This document shows, piece by piece, positions 42,600-52,299 of a stretch of 64,000 nt of DNA; the stretch's first letter is position 1, and the number at the start of each line of letters is the position of its first letter. The notes under the pieces were generated by a model. The model worked only from the letters and a program-made list of their open reading frames with translations, did no database searches and was not told the DNA's origin. Origin of the DNA: Sepiola atlantica (lineage: Eukaryota; Mollusca; Cephalopoda; Sepiida; Sepiolidae); contig OY744522.1 of the NCBI GenBank assembly GCA_963556195.1, positions 41,700,263-41,764,262 on the forward strand, given 5' to 3'. Both the position numbers and the translations under genes were made by a program.

Positions 42600-43575
42600 C
42601 TTAATCTACTGTTCTCCCCACGAGGGCATATTTGATTTTTTTTATGTGGGGATATCGAGTACAGCAGAAAGGGTCACTCTGGATTGGACAAAACTTGTAA
42701 TTCCCTCAGTGTAGAAGGATTTCTCCTTCACTTACTGGAGACAGAACAGATACTACATTTTGATTACAGCCCGAACGCCAATAAAATAGTTCCTATTTAC
42801 TTGCCTCTTCACGAAGGCAATGTTAGACACAATGTCGTTTTTATGTGGGAGTATTCGAGCACCTAAAAAACGGGCACTCTGGATTGGGACTAAAATGAAC
42901 ATTTTCTCTGTGTAGAAGGATTTCTCCTTCACCTACTAAAGAAAGAAAAGATACTACCTTTTGATCCCAGCCTGGAGGTGAATGGAGCAGTCCCTATTTC
43001 GTTGCGTTTCCACGAGGGCAAAGTTAGACACAAGGTCAGATTTTAATGCAAGGAAAATCCAGGTTTCTTTAAAAGGAACATTCTGGATTGGGACAAAAAT
43101 TAAAATTGTCTCAGTGTAGAAGGATTTCTCTGTTTACTTTCTGATGGAAAGAAGAAATACTACTACAGCCCGAAAACCAATGAAAAACTCCATATGTACT
43201 TGCCTCTCATCGAGGACAGAGTCAGACACAAGGTCAGTTTTTAAATGGTGAAAAACTCAGCTTCCTTAAAAGTGGCACTTTGGATTGAGACACAAATTTA
43301 AAACAATCCTCAGTGTAGAAGGATTTTTCTTTTACGTTCTGAAGATAGAATAGATACTACACTTTGAACTCGGCCTGGTAACCAATGAAGTAGTCCCTAT
43401 TTATATGCCTCCCCACGAAAGCAGAGTACGACACAAGGTCGGTTTTCATTGTGAGGAACATCGCGCTTCTTCAAAAGGGACGCTCTGGATTGGGATAAAA
43501 GTAAAACTTGCCTCGCTCTAGAAAGATTTCTCATTTACTGACCGTGAACAGAAAAGTGTAATATCAGAACAGTCA
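42600..43575. repeat. Tandem array of U2-SINE-derived units, about 200 bp, five copies
   Basis: Units start at about 42607, 42802, 43002, 43201 and 43405 with tgcctc.ccacgagggca. Each contains gacacaaggtcggtttt, ctctggattgggacaaaa, cagtgtagaaggatttctc and gacagaacagatactacact (the U2 5' segment on the minus strand). Units differ by roughly 15-25%, so the array is old. A retroposon has been turned into a satellite-like array. Confidence 0.88.
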
Positions 43576-43684
43576 CTAGACCTTCTCGTTAGGAAGTTGT
43601 CGACATGTCGATCGAGTCTCTGATAGAGATACGAGGACGTATGTTAACAAGAACGGATATTCTTAAGATGCGTCCATTAAATCT

Positions 43685-43985
43685 GTACGTTTAGCGATGA
43701 AAATACTATCTTAAACTTAACCGTGACAGACGTGTAGACGGAGCGAGCGAGCGAGCGACAAATAAACGCCTCATAGAATAGTGCGAACGCATTTCATAAA
43801 TAAATAGATAAATAAAAAGTCTGTTCGAAGATGTCATCATCTTATTCCTTCTCTCGCCAGTGAGAGTCAGGCGGGTGTCAGCTAAGGCGCCGGTCGGGAG
43901 CACCACGCTGAAAGGTGCGGCTCCTCTTGCTCAACAGCTCTTTTAGTGAATAAACAAACCACTTACACATTGTCAGATCATATTA
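43685..43985 (+). repeat. Repeat shared with 48250-48545
   Basis: aaacttaaccgtgacagacg (one unit of the 40-bp array) is followed by gtctgttcgaagatgtcatc, ggtgtcagctaaggcgcc, acgctgaaaggtgcggctcc and cttttagtgaataaacaa. All recur in order at 48290-48520. Confidence 0.85.
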
Positions 43986-44077
43986 TAATGGAGATATAGT
44001 TTGTGTCTGTAAATAAAACTACGTGAGGATATTACGTCATATACTCTATGATTAAATTAAAATTCTGAAAAGAAAAA

Positions 44078-44190
44078 AGATGTCATCACGTTGATACACC
44101 GGCCCTTGTTAGATCACCGAAGTTAAGCGACGGTTACTCTGATCAGTGCTTAAATGGGTGGGTAACCATTTGAAAATAGCAGGTGTTGTA
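44078..44190 (+). pseudogene. rn5s: 5S rRNA-derived copy (better preserved)
   Basis: catcacgttgatacaccgg then gatcaccgaagttaagcgac and aaatgggtgggtaacc follow the 5S order through the internal promoter region. Changes in the C box (gggtgggtaacc for gggtgacc) and the eroded 3' end argue against function. Upstream sequence is shared with the copy at 38733, so the copies descend from a longer unit than 5S alone. Confidence 0.85.
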
Positions 44191-44429
44191 TATAATATCC
44201 GATCCAAATGTCCTTGCAAGCCGAGCACCGGTTACAAATTTGCAACGACAACGAACAGTTCTGGGTACGTCATTGTTATCTGCGCCGACTAGATTCTGGC
44301 GAGCGAAGACATGTTTATTTTAGATTGTCTTTTTTTTACTATTTGGCACCATTGATCAAAGCCAAGAGACACTCAAGAATCAGAGTATTGATTTACTCCT
44401 CTCCAGGAGTTAGGCACAAGGCCAGTTTT

Positions 44430-44730
44430 TATCTTACTCCCACAAGTAAGATGTGACCCAAGGTCGGGTCGGGAAAGTGGGGTTTAAAAATTGCCTGGGC
44501 AGCCCCGTCGGCATTCCCCGTTAGGGTCGCCTCAGGCAGTAAGCAATAAACTTACTCCTCCCCCAAAGACGGGAGGCGAAGCCTGGGAGGGTTGACCTCC
44601 TAGAACTGCACAGGACAGACCCATAGACCGGCGTAAATCAAGCCCCGAAGGCCAAGACAATACCAGTCTATGGGGTGCAGTATCCATCGGAACAGATACT
44701 ACACTTTGATCTTAGCCAAAAGACCAAGAA
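44430..44730 (-). mobile_element. SINE with U2 snRNA-derived head (copy D)
   Basis: Minus strand: ttcttggtcttttggctaag, atcaaagtgtagtatctgtt, then gatggatactgcaccccata and the common body down to cttgggtcacatcttact. This is the most complete U2-headed copy in the window. Confidence 0.9.
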
Positions 44731-44924
44731 TAAATTGGTTGAATCAGAGTAGATGAGATGGAATGATTGTAAGCCGAAACATGAGGAACCATCAATGGTA
44801 TGAACGAAGTAGTAATCAATATAATGCATCATGCGGAAATTGTGCACTCCTTACAAAATACAAAACCACATGAAACAGACACACGAATATACACATACAC
44901 ACATACACACATCTACATAGTGCG

Positions 44925-45115
44925 ACATGTGGGTCAATTGATGGTAAGTATTCGGTGACATTGGATTTTTAAACGGGCATGTTGTAATATGCAAGGAAGC
45001 AGTTCTTCGGTAAAGTGTTCCAGAGGAAATTCCGCCTGATGCTATGCACATGGGAGAAAAAAAGAAATGCTTTTCCGTTGTAGTTGTAAAACGAGTTCTT
45101 GATAGAAATACTGTT
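44925..45115 (-). pseudogene. LINE C-terminal fragment
   Basis: The minus strand reads RRNFLWNTLPKNCFLAYYNM then, after a stop, KSNVTEYLPS. This fits the LWN.LP...FP..YN...FKS.V..YL block. An AC-rich run at 44875-44915 lies where the 3' tail would be. Confidence 0.7.
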
Positions 45116-45304
45116 GTCAATACATACGTACTATGAGATATATCGTTAGTATATGATATTATTAATATGGAATGTTTAATACAATATATACTATTTCTGA
45201 CATGTATGTGTGTACTAACACTTCATACTTATCATTTTCTTGCTCTGCTCACTTTTATCATTACAAAGTCTGGCAATCATGCAGATATGGAATATATATA
45301 TATC

Positions 45305-45615
45305 GAGGAGCTTTAATAACAAGCAGTACTAATAGCTATATGCATGATCCGAGCGACGTTTCGTAGATCACTCTATACTGCCTGGTAAGTAGTCGCCGAA
45401 TTCCGCTATTTACAGTTAAATATCCTCTCTATTTACTAACTGGTTGGCAATGGCCTGCGGGTAAGATCTCTGACTACGAATCAGTGGCGATTTGTGTTCG
45501 GGGTTCGCGCCCGCCGATCGTTGAGAATTAGTTCCTAGACTGAAGATTGCGTTAGCATGAAACATCGATGTCTCTAGGTATTTAAATATTTAATATTTAT
45601 TTATAAAAAAATATT
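45305..45615 (+). mobile_element. tRNA-derived SINE, second copy of the 28090 family
   Basis: ctttaataacaagcagtact, tagatcactct, gactacgaatcagtggcgat and gcatgaaacatcgatgtctc follow the 28090-28400 order. B box ggggttcgcgccc at about 45500. It ends in AT-rich sequence and (TA)n at 45620. Confidence 0.75.

Positions 45616-45619
<4 letters not shown>

Positions 45620-45652
<33 letters not shown>
45620..45652. repeat. (TA)n microsatellite
   Basis: A TA run between the SINE tail and a segment carrying gatcatcagttgtttaccat, a motif type shared with other (TA)n-adjacent repeat ends. Confidence 0.94.
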
Positions 45653-45657
<5 letters not shown>

Positions 45658-45849
45658 TGGAAGTTTCTCAACCATTAAAACTATATTACCCCCCCCCAAA
45701 ACCTTAAGTCCCAAGTCGTTCAGTGGAAAATCACTCATGTAAGTCAATTACACTTTTTATGTTATTATATTAGTTTGCTTCTAACATTATTTAAGGGATC
45801 ATCAGTTGTTTACCATGAAAACCTGTTTCGGGAATTTAATTTATATATA

Positions 45850-46224
45850 TACAACAGCTAACTTTTACCAAACACAAGAAAATCGGATCATTATTGGACA
45901 CACTATTAAACAAAAAATAACATCATGAATTCTTACTCAATGTTCTCTTGAACATTGTCAAAATGTACCAGTTGTGGCTCCACTCTCAAGGTATGTTTGA
46001 TGATCGTGTAATCTCTGAATAAAATACCATCCATGGTCGCCACATTCTTCAGATGACACTACGCTGGAATATTTCCTGCAGGGATATGCCAATAAAAATA
46101 TGTTACAGATTAGTTACAAACAGTTTACAAGCGTTAAATAAAATTACTGATTTAAAAAAAAACAAGTGTTAACTAGTAATCAAGGACTTACCTAAATAAA
46201 ATTTGTGATCACACTAAACACATC
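45850..46224. other. Unassigned sequence
   Basis: No gene or repeat recognised. Confidence 0.4.
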
Positions 46225-47475
46225 ATTTAAAGAGTATATGCAATAATAACTATGTTACAGTGTATAGTTTATGCGAAAATAATAATTGTAATTACAAATC
46301 TATATGTGAAAATAACGTTTTGTTTTAGAGACTATACGTAAAAATAACAGTTTTGTATAAAATACTATATGGGAAAATAACAGTTTTTCATTACTGGCTA
46401 TATGTGAAACGAACCGGGTTTATCAGGTAATGTATCTGAAAATAACCATGTGCATTGGAGATAATATGTGAGAATAACTGTCTTACATTTCTGGCTATAT
46501 GTTCCAATAACTGTTTTGAATCAGAAGCTATATCCAGAGAATAACGATTTGTATTATAGACTATACGTGAGTATAACAGTTTACATAACGGATTATATGT
46601 GAAAATAACTATTTTGCATTAGAGACTATAGGTGAAAATAACCGTTTTACATCCGAGATTATATATGCAAATAAACATTTGCGTTAGAGAGTATATGTAA
46701 AGACAAAGTTTTACATTACGGACTATATGTGAAAATAATCGTTTTACATTAGATGCTATATGTGAACATAACCGTATTGCATTAGTGACCATATGTGAAA
46801 ATAACTGTGTTGCATCAGGGACTATATTAAAATAAAAATCTGCATCATAGAACTATGTGAAATAACCGTTTTACAATACGAGCAATGTGTGAAAATAACT
46901 GTTTTGCATTAGAGAAATATATGTGATATTAAGCGTTTTACATTACAGACTATATGTTAAAAAACTGTTTTACATTAAATACTATGTGATAAAAGCCGTT
47001 TAGAATTAGAGACTATGTGAGAATCACTGTTTTGCATTAGAGACTATGTGAAAAAAACGTTTTACATTACGGAATATATGTGAAATAACACTTTTGGATT
47101 ACAGACTATACGTGAAAATAATCGTTTTACATAACGGACTATATGTGAAAATAACCGTTTTTCATTACACACTATATATGAAAAAATCGTTTAGCATCAG
47201 AGACTAATTGTAAAAATAACCGTTTTGCATTAGGGAATATATGTGATAATAAGCGTTTTGTATTTGAGAATATATATGATAATAAGCGTTTTGCATTGCA
47301 GGCTATATGCAAAACTAACCATTTTACACTATACACTATGTTTAAATAACCGTTTTGAATTAGAGACTGTATGTGCAAAAAAGCTATTTTACATTACAGA
47401 CTAAATGTGAAAAGAAACATTTTGCATTACAGACTCTATATGAAAATACCGTTTTACATTAAATTTTACATGTGA
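46225..47475. repeat. 33-34-bp minisatellite, about 36 copies
   Basis: The unit is gactatatgtgaaaataacc plus gttttacattaga. Strongly diverged copies and frequent small indels indicate an old array. The 68-codon minus-strand frame inside it is an 11-residue repeat generated by the array. Confidence 0.94.
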
Positions 47476-47599
47476 GAAAACTCTTTAAACTTTGTTTTTA
47501 TTTTGATTTATATCATTAACTGAGAGCATAAAAGCTGCAAAACGAAACAAGAACGTTGCATCGATTCAATCTGCGCATTTAGAACTGAAAACACTATTT

Positions 47600-48305
47600 A
47601 AAGATTGAGCGCGCCAGATGTACTGACAGAATTCTATTTAAAACTTTAGCGTGACAAACGTACTGAAAAGATGCTATTTTAAACTTCAGTGTCTCAGACG
47701 TACTGAGAGAATTATATTTAAAACTTAAGTGTGACAAACGTACTGGCAACATGCTATTTTAAACTTTAGTGTGACAGACCTATTGACAGGATGCTTCTTC
47801 AAACTTAAGAGTGACAGAAGTACTGTTAGAATTCTATTTCAAATTTAACTGCGACATATATACTAACAGAATACTATTTAAAACTTGAGTGTGAGAGATG
47901 TACTGATAGAATGCTTCTTCAAACTTAACTGTGACATACGTACTGATAAAATGCTATTTTAATCTTAAGTGTGACAGATATACTGACAGAATGCTATTTC
48001 GAACGTAACTCTGACAGACATACTAACCGAATCGTATTCCTAATTTAAGTGTGATAAACGTACTGACAGAATGCTATTTCAAACGTAAGTGTGACAGACG
48101 TGCTGACAGAATCCTATTTATAACGTAATTGTTACAGACGTAATGACAGAATACTATTTCAAACTTTAGTGTGACGGACATACTGACAAAATTATATTTC
48201 AAACGTAAATGTGACAGACCTAATAACAGAATGCTTTTTTCAAACGTAAGTGTTACAAATGTACTGACAGAATACTATTTCAAGCTTAAGTGTGACATAC
48301 CAACT
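47600..48305. repeat. 40-bp minisatellite, about 17 copies
   Basis: The unit is acgtactgacagaatgctat plus ttaaaacttaagtgtgacag. One isolated unit occurs at 43690-43730 in the related repeat, so the array expanded in only one of two sister copies. Confidence 0.94.
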
Positions 48306-48560
48306 GCTCGATCGATTCGCTGACAGGGTAAAAGATATATGTGGATGTATCTAATAAATAAGAATAATAAAGAATAATATTTAAAAAAGACTGTTCGACA
48401 AAGTCATCATCTTAGTTGTCGGTGATAGTGGGGCCGGTGTCAGCTAGAGGCGCCCGACGGGGGCCGCACGCTGAAAGGTCCGGCTCCTGAACATCAGCAG
48501 CCCTTTTAGTGGATAAACAACCCACTTACGGGTGTCAGGTGTCGCAGAAGCTAGCAGGCG
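48306..48560 (+). repeat. Repeat shared with 43740-43985
   Basis: gactgttcgacaaagtcatc, gggccggtgtcagctag, gcacgctgaaaggtccggct and cttttagtggataaacaacc. GC-rich for this window; unclassified. Confidence 0.85.
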
Positions 48561-48594
48561 TGGTGAGACGCGCTAGCGAGAGAGCAAACAAGAG

Positions 48595-48596
48595 AA

Positions 48597-48631
<35 letters not shown>

Positions 48632-48655
48632 AGGGGAGCGAGATAGAGAGAGAAA
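48595..48655. repeat. GA/GATA-rich tract
   Basis: gatagatagatagagagag-type sequence of about 60 bp. Confidence 0.92.
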
Positions 48656-48659
48656 CGCT

Positions 48660-49060
48660 TTTGATAGTGCCCAATTGCTGTCAAGCTCCCATCCTACATT
48701 CTACGAACTTTGGACCCCTTTCGCCCAACGTGCCAAAATTTCGTCACTCAGTGACATCACCAGAGGAAAAAAAAATGGCAGGCGAACGAGGGGCAATGAA
48801 AAGGGGCATTGTGGAAAGGCCACTTACAACGCCGCCTGCCTGGCTACGGGAGATGAGTAAAGGGCCAAGGCGTGCGTTTTAGGGTAGGGGCGTTGTATAG
48901 TGTAGTGATGGTATGGGTATGTTTGGTGGTTGCTCGGGATGAGGGTGGATGTTGTGAGCACCTATATTTTACTGACGGCCGTGTGAAAGTGAAATATGTT
49001 CTTTTTTTGCTATATATGTTTTTCAGCAGTTCCCCGACTTTCTTCGATGTCATTATTTAT
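48660..49060. other. GC-richer island with a short open frame
   Basis: A 73-codon frame (48661-48882) includes a second ATG in good context (aaaatggcaggc at about 48773) giving MAGERGAMKRGIVERPLTTP. No family resemblance, splice signal or paralogue was seen. It could be a short exon or chance. Confidence 0.25.
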
Positions 49061-49072
49061 GTCAATTCATCC

Positions 49073-49073
<1 letters not shown>

Positions 49074-49152
<79 letters not shown>

Positions 49153-49153
49153 A
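49074..49153. repeat. (TA)n-(GT)n compound microsatellite
   Basis: About 53 bp of TA followed by about 27 bp of GT. Confidence 0.97.
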
Positions 49154-49199
49154 GTGCAAACACATTTCTTAATGTTTATATACATGTATATATATTTAT

Positions 49200-49560
49200 G
49201 CAAACATTGTCAAAAATAATATAATTCGTCTGTTTAATTATACCTTTTTTATTTTTTCGATTTTTCTAATGGTCTTTTTCGTATTAAAATAACAAAATAT
49301 ATATAAATGTTCCATAGGTATCACGAACGTTTTCGATTCTTCGTCGAATTACCATCAGGTGTCAAAAGCAAATGAACAAGAAATAAGAGATTGTTTTTAT
49401 AACAACCTATTTCGTATTGTTCCAGTAAAGACGTTGACAATTTAAATTAATCGACGCCGGAGTTGCATCACAAAATGAAATCGCATTACGTTAAGCATTT
49501 TAAAATGTTGCTACTGGTTTCATACGTGATGTAATTAATTGTAGGTTGTTGTTTTTGAAG
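49200..49560 (-). mobile_element. Penelope-like 3' end (gcaaacattgtt family)
   Basis: gcaaacattgtcaaaaataa, tttaattataccttttttat, gttccataggtatcacgaac, attcttcgtcgaattacc and gttaagcattttaaaatgtt match 14822-15200 in order. The left edge lies close to a TA/GT tract. Confidence 0.7.
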
Positions 49561-49644
49561 TTTAGAACCCTGGCTTTGGATTGGTGCAAGTCTAGCCCCA
49601 CTACAAAGATGTGATTGATACAGCGAAACAGTCTCTTTGTGCCT

Positions 49645-49647
<3 letters not shown>

Positions 49648-49727
<80 letters not shown>
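49648..49727. repeat. (TA)n microsatellite
   Basis: 80 bp of alternating AT. Confidence 0.97.
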
Positions 49728-49734
<7 letters not shown>

Positions 49735-49799
49735 CGATTAATATTATTAAATTCTTACCAACAGACACATGTGTTTCATCGTTTTTACCAGGAATCATC

Positions 49800-49915
49800 A
49801 GTGTTGAGGGTGATTGCTCTGCCGGTCACACAATTCGAAACCCTCGGACCTTTTTTAACATTTGACTGAACGCTTAAGACGATGCGTCCACTCTACCAAC
49901 CACGCTGAAGGAAGA
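49800..49915 (-). mobile_element. tRNA-derived SINE head
   Basis: Minus strand: gcgtggttggtagagtggac (A-box region), then gaacgc...gtccgagggtttcgaattgt with a B-box-like ggtttcgaat. No tail defined. Confidence 0.6.
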
Positions 49916-50206
49916 CAATTAAGATCTATTTATACTTAAGTAAGGGGACACACATCAGCAACAGTGTTCAACGATTCCTTGGTCGGAACTTCGCATTACG
50001 CATTTAAATTTGACAGCCCAATTCATATGCATCAGGAATTATTGGAGGTCAAATAAGTAAAAAGTGTATATTTAAAAAGGGAATGTAAAGAACGTTTTAA
50101 ATTTTTATTTCATTTTAATTTTTAACCGTGTTTATTTATATTTTACAGATATAAATTAATAAAATGAAAACGTTCATTGCCTTCCATTTTTAATCACACA
50201 CACACC

Positions 50207-50216
<10 letters not shown>

Positions 50217-50260
<44 letters not shown>
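50217..50260. repeat. (TA)n microsatellite
   Basis: A TA run preceded by acacacac and followed by a repeat related to 34597-34860. Confidence 0.95.
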
Positions 50261-50265
<5 letters not shown>

Positions 50266-50560
50266 TAAATGTTGAATTATATAACGATAATTGAATTATC
50301 GTTTAATAATAATAATCTATCGTGATAGTGTAAAGCTCAATATATTTAATAGAGCAATTTATTTTCGAGGTAAAAGATGAGAATAAAGTATTGTAAAGAT
50401 ACAATATTTATTAAAACATCAAAAGTTCAGAGCAAGGAGCCTCATATCCTTAATCCATGGAATTTCAAAGAAAAAAATCTTCTCATCAGAGGATGGGGAA
50501 GCCGATAATGTGGTTGTAAATATTATCGGCAACATTTAACTTTGAAAATTTTATATAAAG
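50261..50560 (-). mobile_element. Penelope-like 3'-end fragment abutting (TA)n
   Basis: gtaaagctcaatatatttaa, agagca, tccttaatccatggaatttc and ctcatcagaggatgggg match 34597-34860 in order. gccgataatgtggttgtaaa with ttatcggc just beyond forms a small hairpin. Confidence 0.55.
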
Positions 50561-50747
50561 TAAAACAAAGTAGAAATAAAGAACAAAATAAGGGCCAAAG
50601 GTGAATAGTCTTATGTTGAGGTGGGAGCGTAAAATCAGGGTGGATGTTATCTAAAAACACGTCAGGACAAAATAAAATAAAATAAACATAAAAATATAAA
50701 TAAAAGTATATGTTATTTTAGAATGAATGCATATTTACCAGACGTCA

Positions 50748-51005
50748 ACCTAGTAAATTTAACTGGTGTTACCTTAGTAAATTTACCCAATGACACCCTA
50801 GTAAATTTACACGAGGTTACCCTAGTAAGTTTATCCAAGGTCACCCTTGTAAATTTACCCGGAGTTACCATAGTAAATTTACCCGGGGACACCCTAGTAA
50901 ATTTACCTGAGGCTATCCTAGTAAATTTACTCATGGTCACTCCAGTAAATTTACCCGGGGTCACTCTAGTAAATTTACTCGGGGCCCATCGAGTAAACCT
51001 GAATA
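50748..51005. repeat. 24-bp minisatellite, 11 copies, palindromic core
   Basis: The unit is ctagtaaatttacccggggt plus cacc; most units contain the palindrome gtaaatttac. Because 24 is a multiple of three and the unit has no stop in several frames, open frames of 101 codons (plus) and 132 codons (minus) appear. They translate to 8-residue repeats and are not taken as genes. Confidence 0.95.
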
Positions 51006-51510
51006 TTAAAAATAATAACTCGTCATGATTTATGCGGCGTTGTGTGTCGATTGACCAGATAAGATAGCATTGGATTGACTCAAGAGTGTTAAAGTTATTA
51101 AAAAAAAACAATATCTTATTTTGTTTGGTCTGTCATGCTATTAGAATTTTGTTTAGTTTTTTATGCTTAAAACATTTTCAAGAAATCTAAATATTTTAAA
51201 CTCTACACGGTCAAGATGTATTAGGATCGACTAGCAACTATATTCTCCCCCTCCCTACGAGGCAGGAAGTGACCATGTACTACATTTCTAACGTTTCAAC
51301 TTTGTGCCATCCGTGGAAGTTTATAAACATATATGATCAGCCGATCGTTCCAGCAAGCATCCTTTAATGTGATCATAACAATCTGAGAAAACGCCGCTCG
51401 CAAACAAGTTCGTTCATGCCCCAAGTCGAGACGAACGGTTAAAGACAACAAAAAGTTTATTCGCCCGGATCGTTTGTTCTTAATCACTGACCAGTGGGGC
51501 GGGTGGATAG

Positions 51511-51512
<2 letters not shown>

Positions 51513-51553
<41 letters not shown>

Positions 51554-51844
51554 GAAGGAGAGTGGAAAGGAATTAGAGAAAGCAAAAGCCAAATCAAAAT
51601 TCAATTCACCTCTTTATATATATATATATATATATATAAGGCTTAAGGAAAATTTAACTTGAATAAATTGCCTTTTTGCGGAATATACCTTGCTCTGAGC
51701 AATTGAATTGAATTTTGATTTTGCTTTTGCTTCTCTAATTCCTTTCCATTCTTCTTCATATCTACCTGCTCTATCCTGGATATTGAGCTGTATACTCTTC
51801 ACAATAGGTTTTACCTTTCCTAAAAGTTCGCTTTTAGTACATCT

Positions 51845-51895
<51 letters not shown>
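51513..51895. repeat. Foldback between three (TA)n tracts
   Basis: Arms at 51551-51609 and 51698-51758 are inverted copies, sharing ggaaaggaattagagaa and aaatcaaaattcaatt with their inverses. TA runs lie at 51513-51551, 51615-51638 and 51848-51895. A ctctttata segment meets TA at both 51611 and 51841. Confidence 0.85.
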
Positions 51896-51910
<15 letters not shown>

Positions 51911-52179
51911 GGGGGGGGGTAGATAACAACTGGTTAATTATCTCTTATCAAGATATGTTCGCACTCCTAAGCTTCTGATCGAATTGTTACTTCTCACCTC
52001 ACTCTCTCTTTGATTCATGTGACACCACATTCGTTTCCAGTATACAGCAGGTCAAACTGACATCTGAGTACACAACTTAACACTCTCAACCTAGTTTTCT
52101 GTCTATGTATTAAACTCTGCCTCGCGAATCTTAATCAGTAGATATATACTAGCAAACATACCGTTTTACTATTTAACAC

Positions 52180-52265
52180 ATTGCCCCCAAAGGAGAGTGT
52201 AATGCGCGGGAGAATTGTATCACGACGAAATTCATATACTCAACTACCCCATCCATTTCTTTTAC
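52180..52265. repeat. Single unit of the 54830-55200 tandem repeat
   Basis: ttgcccccaaaggagagtgt, aatgcgcgggagaattgtat and cacgacgaaattcatatact match one unit beyond the other end of the LINE relic. Confidence 0.65.
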
Positions 52266-52299
52266 TAAATAAGTCACCGCTCATCAAGTCACAAAGGCC

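Noticed and set aside
44078..44190. Functional 5S rRNA gene
   Set aside because: The C box is altered and the 3' third does not fold back to the 5' end.
47172..47378. 68-codon frame with 11-residue NAKRLL-type repeats
   Set aside because: It is generated by the 33-34-bp minisatellite.
50713..51111. 132-codon minus-strand frame and 101-codon plus-strand frame
   Set aside because: Both are translations of the 24-bp minisatellite, whose period keeps several frames open on both strands.
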